Assembly: GCA_902629505.1 (NCBI GenBank)
Contig: CACORF010000001.1
Location: forward strand, 1 to 64,000
Direction of reading: 5' to 3'
Origin: an uncultured Bacteroidota bacterium
GTDB taxonomy: Bacteria > Bacteroidota > Bacteroidia > Flavobacteriales > Flavobacteriaceae
Length of the DNA stretch: 64,000 nt
The notes below the pieces were generated by a model. That model was not told the DNA's origin and ran no database searches. It saw only the letters and a program-made list of their open reading frames with translations. The position numbers were made by a program, and so were the translations under genes. Each line of letters begins with the position of its first letter. Position 1 is the stretch's first letter. Shown piece after piece: positions 1 through 10,840 of the stretch.

Positions 1-1
1 C

Positions 2-1054
2 GAATTCCCCAATGGAGAATCAATATTAAGTGGAATTGAAGAAATAGTAAAAAAAGCAGGAGGTCAAGTAATTTTTTCAGAAACTGGAGATACTTTAGAT
101 TCAGTTGATATTGTAATTGCAATTTATGGTGAAGATCCTTATGCAGAATTTCAAGGAGATAGAGAAAACCTAGATTACATATCAAAGGGATTTGACACTA
201 GTAAATTATCAAAATATAAAAATATGGGTGTCCCTGTTGTATCTGTCTTTTTGTCTGGTCGTCCAATGTGGACTAATCCAGAGATAAATAATTCAGATTC
301 ATTTGTTGCTGCTTGGTTACCCGGAAGTGAAGGTGGTGGTATTGCAGATTTACTTTTTCAAACTGATAAATCTTATGATTTTAAAGGAAAATTGTCTTTT
401 GCATGGCCATCTTCAGCTTTAGTATCAGAAGAAAATGAGGCACTTTTTAATCTCGGATATGGACTAACATATAAAAGTAATGATCAGATTGCTTTATTAT
501 CTGAAAACTCTGGTTTAAAAAATTCTGGCGTAGTTTCAACAGGTGTCTATTTTACTAAAGGTGCTCCCGTATCTCCTTGGGATATGTGGTTGGTTTCAGG
601 AGATCTAATGAAACAAATTGCAAGTTTCCCAACATCAGTAGGAGGACTTATTGTCAGTAAAACTGATCACTTAGCTCAAGAAGATGCTCTAAGAATTAAT
701 TGGACGCAAGGAGATGAAACTCGATACCAACCTTCAAATGAGGGTGATTATTTTAGAATTTCTTCTATCGATCCTGATAATATTACAAGGCAATCTAATG
801 GTGCTATGAAGCTAGCATTTAATGCGAAGTCATATTCAGGATCAACACAAACAATTAATATTGGTCAGTGTGATAACCAGATAGATTGTAATAAAACTAT
901 AGAATTAGAGGTTAGTAATGATTGGAAAGAATATATGATTAGCTTAAAAGATTTTGAAAATCTTGGAATAGATATGTCTAATATTACCTCTTCTTTTTTA
1001 GTTAAAGGAAAGGTAGGAACTGATATTGGCTTAAGTGATATTCGTTTAGAATAA
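2..1054 (+). CDS. Glycoside hydrolase family 3 (beta-glucosidase/exo-beta-glucanase), C-terminal part, 5' truncated by window edge
   Basis: Open frame continues to the left edge upstream of the listed ORF start at 224; GVPVVSVFLSGRPMW...FVAAWLPGSEGGGIADLLF is a typical GH3 C-terminal domain motif. Confidence 0.88.
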   Translation, partial: EFPNGESILSGIEEIVKKAGGQVIFSETGDTLDSVDIVIAIYGEDPYAEFQGDRENLDYISKGFDTSKLSKYKNMGVPVVSVFLSGRPMWTNPEINNSDSFVAAWLPGSEGGGIADLLFQTDKSYDFKGKLSFAWPSSALVSEENEALFNLGYGLTYKSNDQIALLSENSGLKNSGVVSTGVYFTKGAPVSPWDMWLVSGDLMKQIASFPTSVGGLIVSKTDHLAQEDALRINWTQGDETRYQPSNEGDYFRISSIDPDNITRQSNGAMKLAFNAKSYSGSTQTINIGQCDNQIDCNKTIELEVSNDWKEYMISLKDFENLGIDMSNITSSFLVKGKVGTDIGLSDIRLE

Positions 1055-1099
1055 GATTTAAATCAATAATTAATTTTCTTAACTTGAAAAAAAACAAAT

Positions 1100-2107
1100 A
1101 TGTATAATTCAAAAATAGCTGGATTAGGGAAATACCTCCCTGATAATGTTGTAACCAATGATGATCTTTCAAAAATTATGGATACAACAAATGAATGGAT
1201 TGTTGAAAGAACTGGGATAAAAGAAAGAAGACATATAAAGAAAGGTGATGGAAATACAACTGCCACAATGGGAGTTAAGGCTGCAAAAATTGCAATTGAT
1301 AGGGCTGGAATTGATAAAAATGATATTGATCTAATTCTCTTTGCAACTCTAAGTCCAGATTATTATTTCCCGGGTAGTGGAGTTCTAGTTCAAGAATTAT
1401 TAGAAATTCCTACTTGTCCAGCAATGGATATTAGGAATCAATGTTCAGGTTTTATTTATGCTATATCAACCGCAGATCAATTTGTAAAATCGGGTATGTA
1501 TAAAAATATTTTAGTTATTGGTTCAGAGAATCATTCTGGAGGATTGGATATGACTACAAGAGGTAGGGGTGTTTCAGTAATTTTTGGAGATGGGGCTGGA
1601 GCTGCTGTTATATCTCGAGAAGATGATCTTTCGAAAGGCATCTTATCCTCACATTTACATTCTGAGGGTAAACATGCAGAAGAATTATCATTAATTGGAC
1701 CAAGTACCAACAGATGGGTTCCTGAGATTATTGATGCAAATGACCCAGAGGATATTTCATATTATCCTTATATGAATGGCCAATTAGTATTTAAAAATGC
1801 TGTCGTTAGATTTTCAGAGGTAATTATGGAAGGTTTAAATCATAATGACTTAACCCCAGACAAAATAAATATGTTAATTCCTCACCAAGCAAATCTCAGG
1901 ATATCCCAATTTGTTCAAAAGAAATTTGGTCTTTCTGAAGATCAGGTTTATAACAATATTCAAAAATATGGAAATACCACTGCAGGTTCAATTCCAATTG
2001 CTCTCACTGAAGCCTGGGAGAATTCAAAAATAAATGAAGGAGATATTGTGGTTTTGGCAGCATTTGGTTCTGGTTTTACCTGGGGAAGTACAATTATAAG
2101 GTGGTAA
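1100..2107 (+). CDS. fabH: 3-oxoacyl-ACP synthase III (beta-ketoacyl-ACP synthase III)
   Basis: Cys (RNQCSGFIYA), His (IPHQANLRI) and Asn (YGNTTAGSIP) catalytic motifs of KAS III. Confidence 0.9.
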   Translation: MYNSKIAGLGKYLPDNVVTNDDLSKIMDTTNEWIVERTGIKERRHIKKGDGNTTATMGVKAAKIAIDRAGIDKNDIDLILFATLSPDYYFPGSGVLVQELLEIPTCPAMDIRNQCSGFIYAISTADQFVKSGMYKNILVIGSENHSGGLDMTTRGRGVSVIFGDGAGAAVISREDDLSKGILSSHLHSEGKHAEELSLIGPSTNRWVPEIIDANDPEDISYYPYMNGQLVFKNAVVRFSEVIMEGLNHNDLTPDKINMLIPHQANLRISQFVQKKFGLSEDQVYNNIQKYGNTTAGSIPIALTEAWENSKINEGDIVVLAAFGSGFTWGSTIIRW

Positions 2108-2122
2108 TTTTAAATTAATATT

Positions 2123-3517
2123 ATGTCTTTAAAAAAATTTCTTTTAGTCATAACACCCGTTATATTATACTTTGGGCTTAACTATGCTTTTTTATCAAAT
2201 AAAAGTTATGATTCAATGAAAGATTATATTGAGAAAACAAAGAATGAGTTTAGGTATGAAGTTGAGAATATTATTTATGAGGAACAGTGGACAGGATTTC
2301 ACATTAAGATGATCTCAGGTGAATGGCTAGATAAAAAAAAGGTAGAAGATGTTGAATGGTCCCATTATGTTGATATAGTAATACCAAATGAAACTATTTC
2401 TGAAACTGCAATAATGTTTGTTGATGGTGGAGACAAAGATGAAAGTTATTTTAGACTCGATTCTGTTTCTGTGAGTTATGCTTTAAAAACTAAATCTATT
2501 ATTGTAAATATTCATAATATTCCTGTACAACCAATTAATTTTCTTGCCTCAGATCAGGAATACTTTTATGAGGATGATCTAATCGCTTATGCTTGGAGTC
2601 AATTTTTAGAAAGAGGTGCGAAGAAAAAAGATATTGAGTGGTTGCCAAGATTGCCAATGACAAGAGCTGTAGTTAGAGCTATGGATTTAGCACAAGAAAT
2701 AGTTGCGCAGAATAATAAAAAACTAAACGACTTTGTAGTCTCAGGAGCGTCCAAAAGAGGATGGACAGCATGGACTACTGCAGCAGTTGATGATAGAATT
2801 GTTGGGGTTGTTCCGATGGTAATAGACATGCTTAATTTAGTTCCCTCTTTTGAGAATCACTTTAGAAGCTATGGCGAGTTCTCTCCTGCAGTTCAAGAGT
2901 ATGTTAACTATAATATTCCTGATTGGATGGGAACAGAAGAATTTAAGGTGCTTATGAGCTATGTTGAACCATATTATTTTAAAGATAAATTTACTATGCC
3001 CAAATATATTATTAATGCTGGGTCTGATGAGTTTTTTTCTACAGATTCCTGGAGGTTTTATTATGATGAACTACCTGAGAATAAATTGATAAGATATGTT
3101 CCCAATGCTAATCACTCTCTTAGTGGAGAATATTTGACTAATGATTTAGTTAGTTTCTTCTACAGAATAGTAAACAACATTGAACTACCGATACTTGAAT
3201 GGGAGTTAGTAGATGGAAATTTGAATGTTTATTTAGATTATGATGGTGAATATTCTGTATCAATTTGGAAAGCATTTAACCAAGATGGAAGGGATTTTAG
3301 GCTTTGGCAAAAAGGTGAGTTGTGGACTAAGTCAGATATGAAAAAAAATGAAGATAATAGATATAATATTGAATTAGAGATAAATAATACTGGTTATCAG
3401 GCAATTATGGTAGAGTTTACTCTAGATCAAGACTCAGATTTCCCTCTTAAAATTTCTACGGGTCCCTATGTTTTCCCAAATTCATATCCTTATGAAAAAT
3501 ATGAACCTTTGAAGTAA
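2123..3517 (+). CDS. PhoPQ-activated pathogenicity-related (PqaA-type) alpha/beta hydrolase-like protein
   Basis: FVVSGASKRGWTAWTTAAVDDRIVGVVPMVIDMLN is characteristic of the PqaA family. Confidence 0.8.
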   Translation: MSLKKFLLVITPVILYFGLNYAFLSNKSYDSMKDYIEKTKNEFRYEVENIIYEEQWTGFHIKMISGEWLDKKKVEDVEWSHYVDIVIPNETISETAIMFVDGGDKDESYFRLDSVSVSYALKTKSIIVNIHNIPVQPINFLASDQEYFYEDDLIAYAWSQFLERGAKKKDIEWLPRLPMTRAVVRAMDLAQEIVAQNNKKLNDFVVSGASKRGWTAWTTAAVDDRIVGVVPMVIDMLNLVPSFENHFRSYGEFSPAVQEYVNYNIPDWMGTEEFKVLMSYVEPYYFKDKFTMPKYIINAGSDEFFSTDSWRFYYDELPENKLIRYVPNANHSLSGEYLTNDLVSFFYRIVNNIELPILEWELVDGNLNVYLDYDGEYSVSIWKAFNQDGRDFRLWQKGELWTKSDMKKNEDNRYNIELEINNTGYQAIMVEFTLDQDSDFPLKISTGPYVFPNSYPYEKYEPLK

Positions 3518-3562
3518 AAAAATTCCAGAAAATTAAAAGAAGATTATCACAAAAAAAAAAAT

Positions 3563-3592
3563 TTGAATCGTATAATAATTTTTATATCTTTC
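3563..3592 (+). promoter_or_regulatory. Putative Bacteroidota housekeeping promoter of the exbB/exbD cluster
   Basis: TTG (3563-3565)-N19-TATCTTTC (3585-3592), close to TTG-N19-TAnnTTTG, upstream of ATG 3621. Confidence 0.5.
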
Positions 3593-3620
3593 GATCTCAA
3601 TTATTGAAAATATTAGAAAA

Positions 3621-4400
3621 ATGAAAAAAATATTATTTGCCTTAATCCTTTCTGTAATCGTTGGTACAACTTCTACTAATTATACTTTTGCCTCGACTAC
3701 AATTAATAGTATAGTTACTGTTCAGGATTCACAAGATGAGCCAATGATGGAGTCTTCAGAAGAAGCATCTGCTGGTTTTACACAAGAATTAAAGAAACGT
3801 TTCATTGAAGGTGGCCCAGGTTTTATGGGAATCGTTCTTATATGTTTAATTCTAGGATTAGCTATTTCAATTGAAAGAATAATTTACCTAAACCTATCTA
3901 CAACTAATTCTAATAAACTTACAGATGAAGTAGAAGAAGCACTTAAATCAGGTGGTGTCGAAGCTGCAAAGGAAGTTTGTAGAAACACAAAAGGCCCAGT
4001 TGCTTCAATTTTTTATCAAGGACTTGATAGAGCAAAAGATGGAGTCGAAAGTGCAGAAAAAGCTGTGATATCTTATGGTGGTGTCCAAATGGGACAGCTT
4101 GAAAAAAATGTTTCATGGATATCGCTGTTTATTGCATTAGCACCAATGCTTGGTTTCATGGGAACTGTTATCGGAATGATAAATGCATTTGATAGAATCG
4201 AGGCAGCAGGAGATATGCAGCCTTCACTTGTAGCAGGTGGTATTAAAATAGCTCTTTTAACAACTGTATTCGGTCTTATTGTAGCAATTATACTTCAAGT
4301 TTTTTATAACTATATAGTTGCTAAAATTGATTCAATAGTTAACGACATGGAAGATGCATCAATTACATTAATTGATATTCTTTCTGCCCAAAAAAAATAA
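3621..4400 (+). CDS. exbB: MotA/TolQ/ExbB proton channel family protein
   Basis: Signal-like N-terminus, PMLGFMGTVIGMINAF channel motif. Confidence 0.85.
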   Translation: MKKILFALILSVIVGTTSTNYTFASTTINSIVTVQDSQDEPMMESSEEASAGFTQELKKRFIEGGPGFMGIVLICLILGLAISIERIIYLNLSTTNSNKLTDEVEEALKSGGVEAAKEVCRNTKGPVASIFYQGLDRAKDGVESAEKAVISYGGVQMGQLEKNVSWISLFIALAPMLGFMGTVIGMINAFDRIEAAGDMQPSLVAGGIKIALLTTVFGLIVAIILQVFYNYIVAKIDSIVNDMEDASITLIDILSAQKK

Positions 4401-4406
4401 GTTATT

Positions 4407-4856
4407 ATGAATCTAGAAAAAATAACTAGAATTGGGTGTATAGCCTTAGGGATATTAGGTTTAATATTTTTATCATTGGTGTTTGCTACTGGTGATGATA
4501 GCATAAAAATGGCTGCTGCTTCTGGTAATTATGGGGTAATTACACCTATAATTTTACTTAGCCAAATTGTATTACTTATTGCTGTTGTAGTTACATTAAC
4601 TTTCTCTCTAAGAGGAATAGCTAAAGACAAAAATAAAATGAAAAATGCACTGAAGTCTACAGGTCTATTTCTTGTTGTTGTTCTTATTGGCTTTTTACTC
4701 TCAAATGGTGTCGAAACTCCAATGAGAGACGGAAAAGTTCTTTCTGCAATGGGTTCAAGGTTGGTTGGTACAGGAATTAGAGTATTCTTTATTTTAACAA
4801 TTATTGCTGTTGGTTTAATGGTTTTTCCTGGTACAAAAAAAATATTCAAAAAATAG
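4407..4856 (+). CDS. Hypothetical membrane protein in ExbB-ExbD cluster
   Basis: 4 predicted TM segments; flanked by exbB and exbD in the same orientation with 3-6 nt gaps. Confidence 0.65.
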   Translation: MNLEKITRIGCIALGILGLIFLSLVFATGDDSIKMAAASGNYGVITPIILLSQIVLLIAVVVTLTFSLRGIAKDKNKMKNALKSTGLFLVVVLIGFLLSNGVETPMRDGKVLSAMGSRLVGTGIRVFFILTIIAVGLMVFPGTKKIFKK

Positions 4857-4859
4857 GTT

Positions 4860-5483
4860 ATGGCTAAAAGAAAAGCACCAGAAGTTAATGCGGGATCAAT
4901 GGCTGATATTGCCTTCCTACTTTTGATTTTCTTTTTAGTAACCACAACTATTGAGACTGATAGTGGTATAAATAGAAAGCTTCCTCCAATGGAAGATCAA
5001 ATTGATCCACCCATCATCAGAGAAAAAAATATTTTTACGGTTGTTGTAAATAAGAATAATCAATTATTAGTTGAGGAATCTTTGACTGATATTAAAGATT
5101 TAAGAGGCCTTGCTGTTGATTTTCTTGATAATGGTGGTGGCTCAGGCGAAGAAGCCTGTGATTATTGCCAAGGTGAAAGAAATCCTAGATCATCTGATAA
5201 TCCTGATAAAGCTATTATATCACTGAAAAATGATAGGGAAACAGAATATAAAGTATACATAGCAGTTCAAAATGAGCTTGTAGCTGCATACAATGAGCTT
5301 AGGAATAGAGAATTTTCTAGATTGAACCCAAACCTAGGAATATCTTATGTTGAAGCTGATCTAATTTACAGTGACCCAAGAACATCTGCAGATGATAAAG
5401 CTAGTCTCAAAGAAAAATTAGATGTTGTTAAACAATTATATCCTCAAAAATTATCTGAGGCTGAACCAAGTAAAGTAAATTAA
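4860..5483 (+). CDS. exbD: ExbD/TolR family biopolymer transport protein
   Basis: GSMADIAFLLLIFFLVTTTIETDSG. Confidence 0.85.
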   Translation: MAKRKAPEVNAGSMADIAFLLLIFFLVTTTIETDSGINRKLPPMEDQIDPPIIREKNIFTVVVNKNNQLLVEESLTDIKDLRGLAVDFLDNGGGSGEEACDYCQGERNPRSSDNPDKAIISLKNDRETEYKVYIAVQNELVAAYNELRNREFSRLNPNLGISYVEADLIYSDPRTSADDKASLKEKLDVVKQLYPQKLSEAEPSKVN

Positions 5484-5485
5484 TA

Positions 5486-5968
5486 ATGGCAAAATTTAAT
5501 AAAAAGAAAAGTGGAGATTTACCTGCAATATCAACTGCCTCGCTGCCTGATATTGTTTTTATGTTATTGTTCTTCTTTATGGTTGCAACCGTAATGCGTG
5601 ACAGTACCTTAATGGTCCAAAATACTCTGCCTGCTGCTGATCAAGTTCAAAAATTAGATAAAAAAGACAGAGTTATCTATATATATGCTGGGAAGCCATC
5701 AAGTAGATATGTTGACACCTATGGTACCCAGGCTAGAATTCAATTAAATGACAAGTTTGGTTCTGTAGAAGAAGTTGGAGCATTTGTCCTTGCAGAAAGA
5801 GCTGCTAAGCGTGAAGAGCTTCAAAATGTTCTCACTACTGCACTAAAAGTTGATAGTGACACAAAGATGGGTATCATCAGTGATATAAAGCAAGAACTTC
5901 GAAAAGTCAATGCTCTAAAGCTAAACTATACTACTAGAGTTGGAGACTACACTCAAAATTTTAATTAG
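5486..5968 (+). CDS. ExbD/TolR family biopolymer transport protein (second copy)
   Basis: ASLPDIVFMLLFFFMVATVMRDSTL. Confidence 0.83.
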   Translation: MAKFNKKKSGDLPAISTASLPDIVFMLLFFFMVATVMRDSTLMVQNTLPAADQVQKLDKKDRVIYIYAGKPSSRYVDTYGTQARIQLNDKFGSVEEVGAFVLAERAAKREELQNVLTTALKVDSDTKMGIISDIKQELRKVNALKLNYTTRVGDYTQNFN

Positions 5969-6632
5969 AAAAAAGTTTTTACTTTTTTTTCTGTTATTTT
6001 TCACCCAATTAAGTTTTACCCAGTTAGATATTAGCAAAGATTTTTATAGAGAAGATCAATTCTATTTTGGATCAAGTTATTTTATTCAAACAGAACCCAT
6101 TGAAGATTTTAAACAGAACGGTTTCTCAGGAAATTTCCAATTTGGGTTTATTAGAGACCTCCCATTAAATAATAATTCTACTAAAGCAATTGGGATAGGT
6201 CTTGGGTATGAGAGAAATTTTTTTACTTCCAATATCCAGCCTATTGAGGCTAATGGTAATATTGATTATAGAATTGTTGTTAGTAGGTTTCTAGAATCTA
6301 AAAATAAAATTTCTTTTTCCTCATTTGTAATTCCTTTTGAATATAGGTGGAGAAGGTCATCAATAGATGAGTATAAATTTTGGAGAATCTACTCAGGATT
6401 TAAAATAAAGAAAAATTTCCCGCTATATTCTAACCCGTCATATGGATCAGAAATTACTATTGACGAAATAGAAGATTGGACAACCTCAATTTATTTAAAT
6501 GCTGGATATAATACTTGGAATATTTCTTTAGAATATGATTTGAACCCCATATTAAAAAACAAAAAAACTAGTAGTGGGGAAAATTTGAATATTAGCTTTT
6601 TTAGACTGGGTCTTGTATTTTATATATTATAA
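5940..6632 (+). CDS. Putative porin/outer-membrane beta-barrel protein
   Basis: Signal peptide (FLLFFLLFFTQLSFTQ), beta-rich sequence; start (TTG 5940, overlapping exbD) uncertain. Confidence 0.55.
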   Translation: METTLKILIRKKFLLFFLLFFTQLSFTQLDISKDFYREDQFYFGSSYFIQTEPIEDFKQNGFSGNFQFGFIRDLPLNNNSTKAIGIGLGYERNFFTSNIQPIEANGNIDYRIVVSRFLESKNKISFSSFVIPFEYRWRRSSIDEYKFWRIYSGFKIKKNFPLYSNPSYGSEITIDEIEDWTTSIYLNAGYNTWNISLEYDLNPILKNKKTSSGENLNISFFRLGLVFYIL

Positions 6633-8057
6633 CTCTTTTCTCAGTCTTGCAACTGGAAGATCAAGCTGCTCTCTATATTTAGAAACAGTTCTTCTGGCAA
6701 CCTTATACCCCTTATTTGATAAAGCCTCAGATAATTCAATATCTGATAAAGGCTTTGTCTTATCTTCACTTTCAATAATTTGTTTCAATGTTTTTTTAAT
6801 TTCAATTGTCGAAATTTCATCTCCATCTTTATTCATCATCCCCTCAGAAAAATAATTTTTTAGTAAATTAATTCCATAAGGAGTATCGATATACTTACTA
6901 TTTGCAACTCTAGATACTGTTGATATATCCATACTAATTTTTTCGGCTATATCTTTGAGAATCATAGGTTTTAGATCAGATTCCTCTCCAGATAAAAAAT
7001 AATCTTTTTGGAATGTAACAATAGCATCTACTGTTTGGAATAATGTTTGGTATCTCTGCTCAACAGCCTCTATGAACCATTTAGCTGAATCCAGTTTTTG
7101 TTTCAGAAATTGTACAGCTTGATTTTGTGACTTTGATTTATTAGGATCATTTTTATATCCTTCTAATATATTTTTATAAGAATTTGAGAGTCTTAATTCA
7201 GGAGAGTTACGTTTATTTAATTCAACAACAAGCTCTCCATCTTGAATTTTTAATATAAAATCAGGAATAATAGTATTGTTTGAAAATTCACTTGTAATTG
7301 ATCCTCCCGGCTTAGGATTTAATTTTGAAATTTCATCTATTGCAGCTTTTAGATCATTATCAGATAAATTTAACTTTTCAGAAAGCTTAGAAAATTTTTT
7401 CTTTGAGAACAATTCAAATTCAGACTCAATTATTTTAATTGAATTTAAAATTGATTCTTTACCACTAGCTTTTTTATTAAGCTGAATTAAAAGACACTCC
7501 TGGAGAGATCTAGCTCCAACTCCTGGTGGGTCAAGGTCCTGTATTTTTTTTAGAACAGATAAAATATCATTTTTAGTTGTAATGATATTTTGAGTAAACG
7601 CTAAATCATCAATTATATCATCAATTTCTCTTCTTAGATAACCGCTCTCATCAATACTACCAATTAAAAATTCACATAATGGTTTTTCTTTATCACTTAA
7701 GATTAAATTTCTAGATTGGTTATCTAAGTACTGATGAAAGCTTGGAGATGATTTTGTTTGGAAATTATTATTCTCCTCATTAGTTGAATAAAAATTTTGA
7801 CTATAATCATCGTTCTGATCTGAAAGATAATCATCAACATTAATATCTTCATTATTAACATCTGAGTCAAATTCGCTTGGGTCATCTTCAAATGATTCAC
7901 TTACTTCGCTTCCATGTTCAAGTGCAGGGTTTTCCTCAATTTCATTCTTTACTTTTTGTTCTAATTCAGCTGTTGTCATCTGAATTAGCTTCATTAGTTG
8001 AATTTGCTGAGGCGAAAGCTTTTGAGATAGCTTTAATTGTAATTTCTGATTAAGCAT
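6627..8057 (-). CDS. rpoN: RNA polymerase sigma-54 factor
   Basis: N-terminal QKLSPQQIQLMKLIQM region and C-terminal RpoN-box-like ARRTVSKYREQLDLPVARLRKEL. Confidence 0.93.
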   Translation of the reverse strand: MLNQKLQLKLSQKLSPQQIQLMKLIQMTTAELEQKVKNEIEENPALEHGSEVSESFEDDPSEFDSDVNNEDINVDDYLSDQNDDYSQNFYSTNEENNNFQTKSSPSFHQYLDNQSRNLILSDKEKPLCEFLIGSIDESGYLRREIDDIIDDLAFTQNIITTKNDILSVLKKIQDLDPPGVGARSLQECLLIQLNKKASGKESILNSIKIIESEFELFSKKKFSKLSEKLNLSDNDLKAAIDEISKLNPKPGGSITSEFSNNTIIPDFILKIQDGELVVELNKRNSPELRLSNSYKNILEGYKNDPNKSKSQNQAVQFLKQKLDSAKWFIEAVEQRYQTLFQTVDAIVTFQKDYFLSGEESDLKPMILKDIAEKISMDISTVSRVANSKYIDTPYGINLLKNYFSEGMMNKDGDEISTIEIKKTLKQIIESEDKTKPLSDIELSEALSNKGYKVARRTVSKYREQLDLPVARLRKEL

Positions 8058-8104
8058 ATTATTAGCAAATACTTAAACAAAAGTAAGAAAAGAATTAATT
8101 CTTA

Positions 8105-9529
8105 TTAGAATGAAGCATTTTTTGGTGTTCTCGGGTAAGGTATTACATCCCTAATATTTTGCATTCCAGTGCAAAACATAATTAGTCGTTCAAATCCAAG
8201 ACCAAATCCACTGTGAGGAACAGTACCATATTTTCTCAGGTCTAAGTACCACCATAATTCCTTTTCATCAATTCCCATTTCATTTATTCTCTTCACAAGG
8301 ATATCTAGCCTTTCCTCTCTTTGAGATCCCCCTATTATTTCACCAATCCCTGGGAACAAAACATCCATAGCCCTAACTGTTTTTTTATCGTCATTTAGCC
8401 TCATATAAAATGCCTTTATTTTAGATGGATAGTCATATATAATTACAGGAGATTTAAAGTGTTTCTCAACAAGAAACCTTTCATGTTCACTTTGAAAATC
8501 ACATCCCCATTCATCTATTAAATAATTAAATTTCTTCTTTTTATTATAGTTTGAATTTTCAAGAATTTCAAAAGCATCAGAATATGATATTCTTACAAAT
8601 TCGTTATCAATCGTGAATTTAATTTTTTCTAGAAGGGTCATTTCATCTCTCTCATTTTTAGGTTTTTGGCTTTGTTCTTTAGACAACCTCTCATCAAGAA
8701 ATTTAAGATCTTCTTTACATGAACTCATTATAAATTCAAGAATATATTTTAAGAAAGACTCTGCTAAATCCATATTATCATTTAGCTCATAAAAGGCCAT
8801 TTCAGGTTCAATCATCCAAAATTCTGATGCATGTCTTGAAGTATTCGAATTTTCAGCTCTAAAGGTAGGGCCAAAAGTATATACATTACCTAGACCTAGA
8901 GCATAGGTTTCAGCTTCCAATTGACCAGATACTGTTAGGCTGGTTTTTTTACCAAAAAAATCTTCTTTATAATCTAAATTCTTTTTATCAACTTGGGTAT
9001 TATTTAAAGTTGTAACCTGAAACATTTCACCCGCTCCTTCTGCATCACTAGATGTAATAATTGGAGTATTTATATAATTAAATCCTCTTTCATTAAAAAA
9101 TTTATGAACTCCATATGCAAGCTTTGACCTTATTCTCATGACAGCACTAAATGTTGAAGTTCTTATCCTTAAGTGTGCTTGTTCTCTAAGAAATTCAAAG
9201 CTGTGTTTCTTTGGTTGAATCGGATATTTCTCAGGGTCAGATTCTCCAAGAACTTCTATATTTAAAATCTCAACTTCAAAACTTTGACCTTTCCCAATAC
9301 TTTCAATTAAATTACCTGTTATTTTAAGTGAGGAGCCAACATTAATTTTTTTATGAATTTCATTTTCTTTATCAGAATCAGAAATTACACATTGAATATT
9401 TTGAATAGTTGAGCCGTCGTTTAGCTCAATAAACCGATTTCCTCTAAAAGCTCTAACCCAACCAGCTATAGTTATTTGACTATTGTAATTAGGGGAGCTA
9501 TATATTTCATTTATTTTTATTAAGTCCAT
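8105..9529 (-). CDS. asnS: Asparagine--tRNA ligase
   Basis: OB-fold N-terminus; class II aaRS motifs FGPTFRAENSNTSRHASEFWMIEPEMAF and GFGLGFERLIMFCTG. Confidence 0.93.
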   Translation of the reverse strand: MDLIKINEIYSSPNYNSQITIAGWVRAFRGNRFIELNDGSTIQNIQCVISDSDKENEIHKKINVGSSLKITGNLIESIGKGQSFEVEILNIEVLGESDPEKYPIQPKKHSFEFLREQAHLRIRTSTFSAVMRIRSKLAYGVHKFFNERGFNYINTPIITSSDAEGAGEMFQVTTLNNTQVDKKNLDYKEDFFGKKTSLTVSGQLEAETYALGLGNVYTFGPTFRAENSNTSRHASEFWMIEPEMAFYELNDNMDLAESFLKYILEFIMSSCKEDLKFLDERLSKEQSQKPKNERDEMTLLEKIKFTIDNEFVRISYSDAFEILENSNYNKKKKFNYLIDEWGCDFQSEHERFLVEKHFKSPVIIYDYPSKIKAFYMRLNDDKKTVRAMDVLFPGIGEIIGGSQREERLDILVKRINEMGIDEKELWWYLDLRKYGTVPHSGFGLGFERLIMFCTGMQNIRDVIPYPRTPKNASF

Positions 9530-9532
9530 ATG

Positions 9533-10084
9533 CTATAAATTGAGTATATCCTTCTCTTTTAGAGTAAACATTTCATCAACTTTTTTAATGTACTTATCGG
9601 TTAGCTCCTGAGAGTCTATTTCAAGATTAGATTTTAAATCCTCTGAAATATCAAGTCCTTTAATCTTGTTATTAGCATCTTTTCTTGTGTTTCTAATACT
9701 AACTTTGGCAGATTCAGATTCTGATTTTGCTAATTTAGTTAGCTCTAATCTTCTTTCTTCTGTAAGGGGTGGAATATTGATCAGCAATGATTCACCATTA
9801 TTTACAGGATTTAAACCCAAATTGGAATTTATAATACTTTTCTCAATTTCTTCAAGTAAATCTTTTTCCCAAGGTTGAATACTTATTGTTTGGGCATTTG
9901 GAGTGCTTATAGATGCAACTTGATTTAATGGTGTCATATTTCCATAATATTCAACTGATACACCCTTCAACATTATTGGATTTGCTTTACCAGCTCTTAT
10001 CTTAGCTAATTCAGTTTCTAAGTGATTTATAGAAGACATCATATTTAGCTCTGCATTTTCAATTATTTCTTGATTATTTTCCAT
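9533..10084 (-). CDS. frr: Ribosome recycling factor
   Basis: HLETELAKIRAGKANPIML...IPPLTEERRLELTKLAK. Confidence 0.94.
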   Translation of the reverse strand: MENNQEIIENAELNMMSSINHLETELAKIRAGKANPIMLKGVSVEYYGNMTPLNQVASISTPNAQTISIQPWEKDLLEEIEKSIINSNLGLNPVNNGESLLINIPPLTEERRLELTKLAKSESESAKVSIRNTRKDANNKIKGLDISEDLKSNLEIDSQELTDKYIKKVDEMFTLKEKDILNL

Positions 10085-10092
10085 ATTATAAA

Positions 10093-10800
10093 TTATTTAG
10101 AAACTTTAGTTCCAATTTTTTCACCCATTACAACTTTTGTCAAATTTCCTTTTGTATTCATATCAAATACAATAATTGGTAGTTCATTCTCTCTACTTAA
10201 AGTAAATGCAGTTGTATCCATTATTTTCAGACCTTTTTTTATTGTCTCCTCAAATGAAATGTCATCAAACTTAATGGCTTCTTTATTTTTTTCTGGATCT
10301 TCATTATATATTCCATCGACTCTTGTTCCTTTTAATATAACTTCTGCATTTATCTCAATTGCTCTTAAAACTGCAGCTGAGTCGGTTGTAAAATAAGGGT
10401 TACCAGTCCCTGATGCGAAAATTACAACTCGACCTTTTTCTAAATGTCTGGTTGCTTTTCTTTTTATAAAGGGCTCAGCTATTGACTCCATTTTGATTGC
10501 TGATTGAAGTCTGGTTGGAATATTCATATTTTCAAGAGCATTTTGTAGTGCAAGACCATTAATAACTGTTGCTAACATTCCCATATAATCAGCTTGGACC
10601 CTGTCTATGCCATCTTCAGACCCAGTTAATCCACGGAAAATATTACCACCTCCGATTACAATAGCAATTTCAACACCTTGATCATGTATTTGCTTAATTT
10701 CTTCCGCATAAACTACAAGTCTGTCATTATCAATACCATAGGAATTCTTTCCAAGAAGAGCCTCTCCACTAAGTTTTAAAAGTATACGGTTATATTTCAT
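10093..10800 (-). CDS. pyrH: UMP kinase
   Basis: [18 protein letters not shown]...GGGNIFRGL...; start placed at MKYNR rather than the ORF-track start 10818. Confidence 0.93.
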   Translation of the reverse strand: MKYNRILLKLSGEALLGKNSYGIDNDRLVVYAEEIKQIHDQGVEIAIVIGGGNIFRGLTGSEDGIDRVQADYMGMLATVINGLALQNALENMNIPTRLQSAIKMESIAEPFIKRKATRHLEKGRVVIFASGTGNPYFTTDSAAVLRAIEINAEVILKGTRVDGIYNEDPEKNKEAIKFDDISFEETIKKGLKIMDTTAFTLSRENELPIIVFDMNTKGNLTKVVMGEKIGTKVSK

Positions 10801-10840
10801 TCTACAGGGATAACACAAATATAATATTAAGTTTTAAAAT

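Noticed and set aside
4529-4945. 138-aa minus-strand ORF
   Set aside because: Fully antisense to the 4407-4856 membrane protein and exbD; composition is a mirror of those frames
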